Shown here: piece by piece, positions 55,766 to 64,000 of the stretch
How the letters are laid out: each line of letters opens with the position of its first letter
How positions within the stretch are numbered: the first letter of the stretch is position 1
Assembly: GCA_024704765.1 (NCBI GenBank)
Contig: JAKMXF010000034.1
Location: forward strand, 1 to 64,000
Reading direction: 5' to 3'
Origin: Oopsacas minuta
Lineage: Eukaryota; Porifera; Hexactinellida; Lyssacinosida; Leucopsacidae
Length of the DNA stretch: 64,000 bases
Program-made: the position numbers and the translations under genes
The notes under the pieces: generated by a model
Told to the model about the DNA's origin: nothing
The model's database searches: none
Seen by the model: only the letters and a program-made list of their open reading frames with translations

Positions 55766-57056
55766 TTTAACTTGATTATTGTTATTTTATAATAATAAAG
55801 GTAGATTAAGTTTCGGAGTTGTCCTTCTTTCGTAATCTAGTCAACTCCCCTTAATAGGGTAACATTGGTTCCAGGCCATTCCAACCAATTAAGCGGATTA
55901 AACGTGTTTGCCGGTCTAAGGAATTATGTAACATCGCACTGCACTGTTTTGGCCAAGTGATCCTATCAACAGTGTGGCAATTTAGCATATTCTGGACCAT
56001 CATGCATCATAACAACGGTGCAATTGGGCTTTGCCATACTGTCTCTCAGAAATTAATGGCCCCTACACCTACAGTCATGTGAAATTCCATAAAAGATTAT
56101 TTCATTATCTTTCAACTTACTCAGGGATGTTGTTTTGACAAAAATAGTCCCCCTCACTTTTGAGGATTTCTATAATATTTCTCAACGTTTATATGACTTC
56201 AAAGTTCAAACTATTGTAATAATGGATAAGTAATCAAATAACTATTTGTACATAAACTGGTTATGGCCTCGGACAGGGCAATGCATCATTAATCCTGATT
56301 ATTAAGCAAAATATGAGGGATTAAAATCTTCTTTTCGCATGCGATTTTGTACAGTTAGTAGAACCTCCAAGATCCGCACCTCTTTGTATGCAGAAAGTAA
56401 GAAAATAATATTTTCTTTAGAAAATATACGAGATTTGTTGTTAAGATACGGGCACCTTCCTCAACAGGGCATAGTTTACCACGATTTTGATATTAGCAAA
56501 ATCTCATTTACCATTTACCTAGACTGAATGCAAATCTTAATACCGCACTCGATATTAGTCATGATTCTTGTTGGATATAGTGAGGGTTCGGATTAGCGAG
56601 GTGGTAATTCTCCATTGGATTAGTGTTATTTCACTAATCCGAACGAATATTAAGTAATCACTAATGGGGGGACCAATTTGCAGGGGAGACCATTTTTGTC
56701 AAAACAAAGGTAATTTACATGTAGATTCAATATTGCAGAAATGGTGCATTTTTGCCCGAATAAATGTATTGCATATTTGTAGAAAAGTATATTGTCAACC
56801 ATTTTGCCTATGCTAAAATTCAGGAATGTGTGAAAATATGTGTCTAGTTAGTATTTATTTGTTACAATATTCCATTCTTAGATTACTTATAGTATGGGAA
56901 GTAATGCATCTTTCATTTCAAAGTTAACATATGAAATGATCTCTAGATACTTTTTGCAAAATATCAAAATTATCATGATAAAGTTGCCTCGAGCTTGAAA
57001 TACCATGGATGACACATTTTATGAATATCCAATTAGAATTCGATAATCGTTAAGAT

Positions 57057-57281
57057 TATTGCCAAATCAGTATAGCAATGAATTGTATGTGCCAAACTTC
57101 CCATATCTTTGTAATACATTTTGATGTGATATCTCTGAATATTATTGCGTAATGTTTGATGGCCAAATATGGGCAAATTCACGTTGACTTCAAATTGATA
57201 ATAGTTATTACATCAAAATGTATAATAAGGATATGGCAAGCCTGATCATACTATAAATTGGCTATACTGATTTGGCAATAT
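57057..57281. mobile_element. MITE-like imperfect palindrome in the receptor spacer
   Basis: The left end TATTGCCAAATCAGTATAGC recurs inverted at the right end (GCTATACTGATTTGGCAATA). Internal halves are also related (CCATATC.TT.TAATACATTTTGAT). About 225 bp, non-coding, foldback structure. Confidence 0.65.
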
Positions 57282-57626
57282 GGTTCAAAATTGAGGGCCG
57301 TGCACTGGGTCACTGGGCCAAGAGGTCGTGACTCATGACCCAGGACCCATGGTCCTCTCTGATTCAAATATATTTGGTAGCTCTAAACTGCATGAACGTA
57401 TCGTAAGATGATAGTTTCTTGTATTTGCTGATATTAGTTTTACATACCCAGCATTACAGATCACACAACTTCCGTCAGTAGATCAATACAAGGTACATTA
57501 TATATAATGGATATAGTGATAACACTGTAACGGGGACACATATTTGAGCCAAAATATGCGTCCTCCACATCCCACCCGGCCACCCTAGATTCGGTACTGG
57601 GGCCTACTAACCCCTAAAGATGGCAC

Positions 57627-58962
57627 TGACTGTAAGTAGACATCAATAAAATATATATACAATTATAACTTCAAGAAACAAATATTCACAAACTATTGAT
57701 TCAATAAATAATACGAAATATCCTGATAGACCAGAGGATAGTAGTTAGGAGAGCTAAAGGAAAAAATCAAATTCAAAAGTATGCTAAACAAAAATATAAA
57801 ATATCAAATAATAACCAAATAACTTACATTCGAGTATGTTACACTTTGTGGATCATCTTCACAGTTCATTATCTCATAATCTCCATCTCTATTCTCTTCT
57901 CCAATCAGCTTACCTTCTATCTCAAATACCTTACCATCTTCATCAATATGCGCATAGGTCGGCTCTAGATTAGTTTCAATAATTGTTCTCTCCGCGTGGA
58001 ACTGTGATTCTCCTTCAGTAGCTCTATTAGGTCCCAAATTATAATATCCATGAGATGTGGATTCCTTTGAAGACATTTCAATATAATCTTTGTCAGATTG
58101 CATAGGTTTGCACTGGCTTTTTGGAACAATTTTCTTAAACTTTACATACCAAATTATGAAAATAATGAAAATGGCCATAATTACAGATATCAATATTATA
58201 ATGATTATAATCAGTGGGACTACGATACTTATATTAACATCAGGACATTGAGAAGTACCAGATACATCTGTTAAGATAGCTTGAGGATCAAATATATATA
58301 TTCTTGATTGTTGTCCGTATAAATTAATAACCGTTACTTCTGCTAAGTATAGCGAATTAGTGACAATATCTGTCAGCTCATGAATGACATCCTTGCTTCT
58401 TTGACATGTTACCTCACAAGGTAAAATAGTTTCTGTTACCTTTACTGAACCATCTGCTGCCTGCATGGTTATCTTAATCTTGAAATATTCATCAGCAATA
58501 GGTTGTTTGGATATTGTCCATTGGAGATACAACTTGTCATTATTGGAGGATACATTTAGGGATGTTATCTCTTGTTCATACGGATCTATATAATAAATTA
58601 CGGGATTTATTCGAATTTTAGTTAATGTATAATGATTACACGAATAGTCTCTCTAAGCTATACACCAACGAGCTAACTTGTAAGTTATAAGAGGCACGAC
58701 GTAATCAAAATGAAAATGTACAATCTCTTAAAAGTGGTCCCTATATATATCATTGATTCAATGTATATTCCAGAAAAAGTAGTCTAGCAATCGGCTAACC
58801 TGTCCGACCGGTTCTACCGGCTATGAGTATTGTATACACGTACGTTATATACGTATGTAGTGTTGTTTGCATATTTGCAATTCGTCTAATAGCAACTTTT
58901 CATGGACATAAGAGTGTATTCTAGTATAGTAAATAGTGCACATCATAGCAAATTCGCGTATT
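57627..58962. repeat. 3' arm of the inverted duplication (right copy)
   Basis: Reverse complement of 52680-54005. It carries the tail exon of the minus-strand receptor with about 13 amino-acid differences from the left copy over about 235 residues, counted by eye. Confidence 0.92.
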
Positions 58963-61900
58963 AGCAACGAAAGTACGAAATATAACATACCGTAAGTGAA
59001 TTTCTATTAATGAAAATTCAATAAATAGAGAATACAACTTACCTGGAGGATATGTTGTATTAACAATTGGTTGTGATTTGATACTAGTTCCTTCTTGGGT
59101 GACTACATTTATACTGATTGAATATTCTGTATTTGGTAATAGGTTAGATATAATCTGTTCATACGGTCCTGAATCTCCATCAGCAAAGTATTGAATTTGT
59201 TGTTCTGTATCTCCAGGAATTTGGTAGAATATGTTAAAACTTTGTAAAGCTCCATTCAAAGTAGTGAAATCATTTTCAAATGAAACTAGTAGTGACATCT
59301 GAGGCGTTCCTATTGGTGCTGTTATTGGGATCACTGTAATAACGATGGGAGGACCGGTAGGAGCTAGAATAGAGAATATAATTATAATACTTGTATACTA
59401 TATTAGAATATACGTATAATAAATATGATACACAAATATCTTGATAAGTAGTTAAATTCATTCGTTTAGACTGAACCAAGTATTTTATGACAAACCATTT
59501 GCAGCTAGAGTTGGAGGTAAAATTGTAACGAAAGGTGTTCGCCCAAGAGCAGTCTGAATAGATACATTAACCTCGTACTCATAATTAGGGAGAAGATCAT
59601 CTAGAGTAATACTATTATCGTCTATAGGGAATGTCATAAAGAGTTCAGGAGTCATATCTATAATCACACGATCGGATTGTCTTCTTCTTCTCATATCAGT
59701 TGGAAATACGCTGTCTTCAAATAGGAATCCTTGGTAAAAACTGGTATATCCAGTAGCTGGGGAATTTAGTAATGATACTGGAACAAAAGGGATAATTAGA
59801 GTTATACTTGTTGAAGTGGTTTGATTCATTACATCATCAGGTGTAAATACTGGTACAGTAGGAGGAGAAACTAAAGAAAAGTTAACATAATGTAGTAGTA
59901 TAATAAATCCTGTATTTAATGATATTAAATGCATTGGAGTATAGCTCTGACCTTGGCTGAACAGAGGTCCGATTGTTTCAATGATCACCGTGTCAGTTCA
60001 TTTTAGCGCGAATCCAACTTTCCACCCATGTACCCCCTGTTGTCGTTCGTGGAACACAAATTGCACTCATGTTGGACACAGTATAGTTTAGCCTTTGCAC
60101 TAAACAACCAACCTGCTTCTGTCATGATATATCTGGTCTGACTCGAAGCACCTAAGCCAGCTCCATTTCTAACTCTTACACTAACTACATACATCGTTCC
60201 TTCGTCTACATTATCGAAACATACCATAATGATAGTAGATTGGACACTATAGCAACTAGCATCATTTATATTACATGTTCTGTTACTGGGACCTGATATT
60301 TGAATACTCGATAAGTTTACAAAATATCTGTCAATTAAACCATTTTGATCAATTGCTGGTGGGTTGGTAAATCGTACACATATTTGTGTAGGATTATTAC
60401 TTGATACAGTAAGAATATTTGGAGCAGCAGACACTAAAAGAATAAGAAAACACAATCAATTCTATGTATGTAAGTTTGTTTACTGTTTTGAATATGAAAT
60501 AATGCATCCTTAGCATGCCAATGTCACATTTACTGACAAAGCCCTGTCATTGTGGCGTAAGATTTGAAAGGACCTGAGTATGAGTAGTCTTAACATATTC
60601 AACAAACCTGCTTCATTAGTTAACTGCACTACTCCATTTGTGTATTCACTTGTTCCTGCTACATTAATAGCTCTAACACTAATAGTATAATTATTATACT
60701 CTTGTAATCCAGTCAGATCAACAGAAATTTGTGTTTCAGCTGGATAGTTTGAATTTGGTGCATTTACCATTACAAACTGAGGATTAGTATCAAATATCTC
60801 TCCTGTATAGCTGATATTATACATGAGATCACGTCCATTCTGATCTATTGCAGGAGGAGGATTAAATGTTACTCTAATAGATGTAGCACTCAATGCTACC
60901 GTCATTACGTTTTGAGGTGTTTCACTGGGAGCTATTAGGAATATAAACAAATAATAGATAAATTTTTGCAAAACTCTGTTTTCCAAGGGAAAAAGAATAT
61001 ATTATTGAAATTGAGGATGATTCAGAGAACCATCTCTTATACGTGTATAGTCAGTAAATTTTACAGTGTATTATCACTATCCTGCACTCTTTTACATACA
61101 AGATTATTTCTTATACAAAGCAAAAGGACATTATTAGCAAATTGATTCACATCTCACCTGCGATATCTGTCAACTGTACTACGTCATCAGTGTATTCACT
61201 TGTTCCTGCTACATTAATAGCTCTAACACTAATAGTATAATTGTTATATTCTTGTAATCCAGTTAGATTAACAGAAATTTGTGTATCAGCTGGATAGTTT
61301 GAATTTGGTGCATTTACCATTACAAACTGAGTATTAGTATCAAATATCTCTCCTGTATAGCTGATATTATACATCAGATCAGGTCCATTCTGATCTATTG
61401 CAGGAGGAGGATCAAATGTTACTCTAATAGAATTAGCACTCAATGTTTCTGTCATTACGTTTTGTGGTGTTTCACTGGGAGCTATGAAGAATACAATTAT
61501 AATTATATAGTTTAAAATATGTAGCTCAATGTGTATGTATAACTATTGAATTAGTTTATTGATTATACTGAATTAGATCAATTAATCTCACCTGCTTCAT
61601 TAGTTAACTGCACTACTCCATTAGTGTATTCACTTGTTCCTGCTACATTAATAGCTCTAACACTAATAGTATAATTGTTATATTCTTGTAATCCAGTTAG
61701 ATCAATAGAAATTTGTGTATCAGCTGGATAGTTTGAATTTGGTGCATTTACCATTACAAACTGAGGATCAGTATCAAATATCTCTCCTGTATAGCTGATA
61801 TTATACATGAGATCAGGTCCATTCTGATCTATTCCAGGAGGAGGATCAAATGTTACTCTAATAGATGTAGCACTCAATGCTACTGTCATTACGTTTTGAG

Positions 61901-63362
61901 GTGTTTCACTGGGAGCTATTAGGAATATAAACAAATAATAGATAAAATTTTGCAAAACTTTGTTTTCAAAGGGAAAAAGAATATATTATTGAAATTAAGA
62001 GCGATTCAGAGAACCATCTCTTATACGAATATAGTCAGTAAATTTTACAGTGCATTATCACTATTAATTATTTCTTATACAAAAAAAGGACATTATTAGC
62101 AAATTGATTCACATCTCACCTGCGATATCTGTCAACTGTACTACTCCATCTGTGTATTCACTTGTTCCTTCTACATTAATAGCTCTAACACTAATAGTAT
62201 AATTGTTATATTCTTGTAATCCAGTTAGATTAACAGAAATTTGTGTATCAGCTGGATAGTTTGAATTTGGTGCATTTACCATTACAAACTGAGTATTATT
62301 ATCAAATATCTCTCCTGTATAGCTGATATTATACATCAGATCAGGTCCATTCTGATCTATTGCAGGAGGAGGATCAAATGTTACTCTAATAGAATTAGCA
62401 CTCAATGTTTCTGTCATTACGTTTTGAGGTGTTTCACTGGGAGCTATTAGGAATATAAACAAATAATAGATAAAATTTTGCAAAACTCTGTTTTCAAAGG
62501 GAAAAAGAATATATTATTGAAATTGAGGATGATTCAGAGAACCATCTCTTATACGTATATAGTCAGTAAATTTTACAGTGTATTATTACTACCCTGTACT
62601 CTTTACAAACAAGATTATTTCTTATACAAAGCAAAAGGACACTATTAGCAAACTGATTCACATCTCACCTGCGATATCTGTCAACTGCACTACTCCATCT
62701 GTATATTCACTTGTTCCTTCTAAATTAAAAGCTCTAACACTAATAGTATAATTGTTATATTCTTGTAATCCAGTTAGATTAACAGAAATTTGTGTATCAG
62801 CTGGATAGTTTGAATTTGGTGCATTTACCATTACAAACTGAGTATTATTATCAAATATCTCTCCTGTATAGCTGATATTATACATCAGATCAGGTCCATT
62901 CTGATCTATTGCAGGAGGAGGATCAAATGTTACTCTAATAGAATTAGCACTCAATGTTTCTGTCATTACGTTTTGTGGTGTTTCACTGGGAGCTATGAAG
63001 AATACAATTATAATTATATAGTTTAAAATATGTAGCTCAATGTGTATGTATAACTATTGAATTAGTTTATTGATTATACTGAATTAGATCAATTAATCTC
63101 ACCTGCGATATTAGTCAACTGCACTACTCCATTAGTGTATTCACTTGTTCCTGCTACATTAATAGCTCTAACACTAATAGTATAATTGTTATATTCTTGT
63201 AATCCAGTTAGATTAACAGAAATTTGTGTATCAGCTGGATAGTTTGAATTTGGTGCATTTACCATTACAAACTGAGTATTAGTATCAAATATCTCTCCTG
63301 TATAGCTGATATTATACATCAGATCAGGTCCATTCTGATCTATTGCAGGAGGAGGATCAAAT
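57745..63362 (-). CDS. Type I receptor with FN3-array ectodomain and the same transmembrane/ITIM tail (5' end missing)
   Basis: Exons, 3' to 5': 57745-57753, 57828-58585, 59043-59363, 59496-59870, 60113-60433, then FN3 exons 60608-60931, 61158-61481, 61592-61915, 62120-62443, 62669-62992 and a partial one from 63103 cut by the N at 63363. All ectodomain introns are phase 1, and the five complete array exons are exactly 324 bp. Each array exon encodes one FN3 domain (PSETPQNVMT...DQNG.DLMYNISYTGE...NNYTISVRA.N). The exon at 59496-59870 contains a furin-like site MRRRRQS. The tail exon gives FN3, transmembrane helix and YIEM, YYNL, YAHI, YEIM, VTYSNL. Signal peptide and first exons are absent because of the gap. 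Probable cell-surface recognition receptor; partner gene is the convergent Ig receptor. Confidence 0.82.
60608..63362 (-). repeat. Tandem FN3 exon array with two alternating intron types
   Basis: Six near-identical FN3 exons. Introns are of two sequence classes: 110 bp (61482-61591, 62993-63102) and about 204-226 bp (60932-61157, 61916-62119, 62444-62668). Both 110-bp introns and their flanking exons repeat at a spacing of 1,511 bp, so whole exon-intron blocks were duplicated. Confidence 0.9.
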
Positions 63363-63363
63363 N
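63363..63363. other. Single N: assembly gap inside an FN3 exon
   Basis: The sixth FN3 exon stops abruptly at GGATCAAAT followed by N, then unrelated sequence that mirrors the left gene's 5' flank. The N probably stands for an unresolved stretch with further FN3 exons and the start of the right receptor. Confidence 0.85.
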
Positions 63364-63738
63364 ACGTTATATATCATAAAATCATCAAAAAGAAACTGGG
63401 TTCACCCTAAAATGATGTTTCTTATTTATCAATATCTATCAAATAATTATCTATAATGAATATTATAGAATTTATGGTGTAAACTGTAAACTCACCAAAA
63501 AAATCGATTTTTCTCAGAATTTTCTGTGTGTTTTTGCAATAGGAATAACGTTGAATTAACGATGTTATTAACGAAGCCGTCTATTTATGGCTTGCTGTTA
63601 TTTGATTTTGCCTAATCTCAACTTGTAATTCAATATAAGATCACTAGGATATCAAGTAATTCCAACTATGGAGGAAAGACATATTTGTGTATTAACCTTT
63701 AAACCCCATGATTAGTACCTAATCAGTATGTAGGAGTT
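63364..63738. repeat. 5' arm of the inverted receptor duplication (right copy)
   Basis: Reverse complement of 41683-42060. On the minus strand it would lie upstream of the right receptor gene, matching its position relative to the left receptor. Homology ends near CTCCTACATACTGATTAGG. Confidence 0.75.
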
Positions 63739-64000
63739 AAGAAATAGTTACATTTAGTTGACTCCTACCAACTTATGAGATTGCAGATTCTATCTATACT
63801 CCAATTGGTACTAAGTACTTAGCTGGTGTTGTTCTATATTTATGCACAGCTGCACAAACTTTCTAACAAGGGCCCATGCAGTATTGAGAAGGAGTTCAAA
63901 CATATCTTTTGCATTAGCTCTATAGCGCTGTAACCAAGCCAGCCAGGGGACTTAAGCCACCCGCGAGTTCGGTGCCTATGTTGATGCGAGATTCTACTAC
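63739..64000. other. Right edge of window, nothing recognised
   Basis: No ORF or repeat match that I can support, apart from a short GCAGCTGCAC-type motif also present near 27990. Confidence 0.4.

Larger units (their letters stand above)
53886..57744. other. Spacer between the two convergent receptor genes
   Basis: About 3.6 kb of unique sequence lies between the inverted arms (54006-57626). It includes G-rich palindromic motifs at about 55675-55765, an imperfect foldback at 57057-57281, and a pogo-like remnant near 55860. One short minus-strand patch (about 55707-55519, with FTYTCR and a following GT) looks slightly exon-like but has no recognised domain. I call no gene here. Confidence 0.5.

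Overview
The window reads as an AT-rich (roughly two thirds A+T), gene-dense animal nuclear genome. The gene set is metazoan: an RBFOX splicing regulator, a lysyl oxidase-like enzyme with SRCR domains, heparan sulfate sulfotransferase, FERM-phosphatase, TRIM/NHL proteins, and giant Ig/FN3 membrane receptors. SRCR and NHL expansion, compact intergenic DNA and very few introns suggest a sponge, possibly a glass sponge. That taxonomic guess is inference; no marker gene in the window proves it.

Layout. 1-609: a short element with terminal inverted repeats. 1746-7502: RBFOX, mitochondrial tryptophanyl-tRNA synthetase (WARS2) and the NatB catalytic subunit NAA20, all forward. 7962-30026: a lysyl oxidase-like (LOXL) gene that I reconstruct from eight exons with matching splice phases (737 codons plus stop). 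Its fifth intron (about 15.9 kb) contains six complete, apparently single-exon genes: an SLC18B1-like transporter, an HS3ST-like sulfotransferase, an NHL protein and a divergent Rab on the plus strand, and RPAP1 and FAIM on the minus strand. 30346-31371: SNIP1 (minus). 33390-40666: an NHL gene, a FERM protein tyrosine phosphatase with a broken catalytic signature, and a TRIM-like NHL gene with a frameshift.

41.7-63.7 kb: the most unusual part. Two giant type I membrane receptor genes lie tail to tail. The left one (42941-53885, plus) has a single 9.6-kb exon of about three super-repeats and many Ig domains. The right one (57745 to beyond 63362, minus) has a tandem array of FN3 exons. The ectodomains are unrelated in layout, but the last FN3 + transmembrane + cytoplasmic exon, the preceding intron half and the 3' flank are nearly identical in inverted orientation. 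The shared tail carries five tyrosine motifs, the last (VTYSNL) an ITIM-type sequence completed by a 9-bp terminal exon. An inverted copy of the left gene's 5' flank lies beyond a single N at 63363, so the right gene is interrupted by an assembly gap. This looks like an inverted-duplicate receptor locus with swapped ectodomains, comparable in logic to allorecognition or innate immune receptor families.

Two genes (RPAP1 and the TRIM-like NHL gene) carry one-base frame breaks; the RPAP1 break sits on AAA-TAG-A, a sequence of the type used for +1 programmed frameshifting elsewhere. Small MITE-like elements, foldbacks and dispersed repeats fill most gaps between genes.
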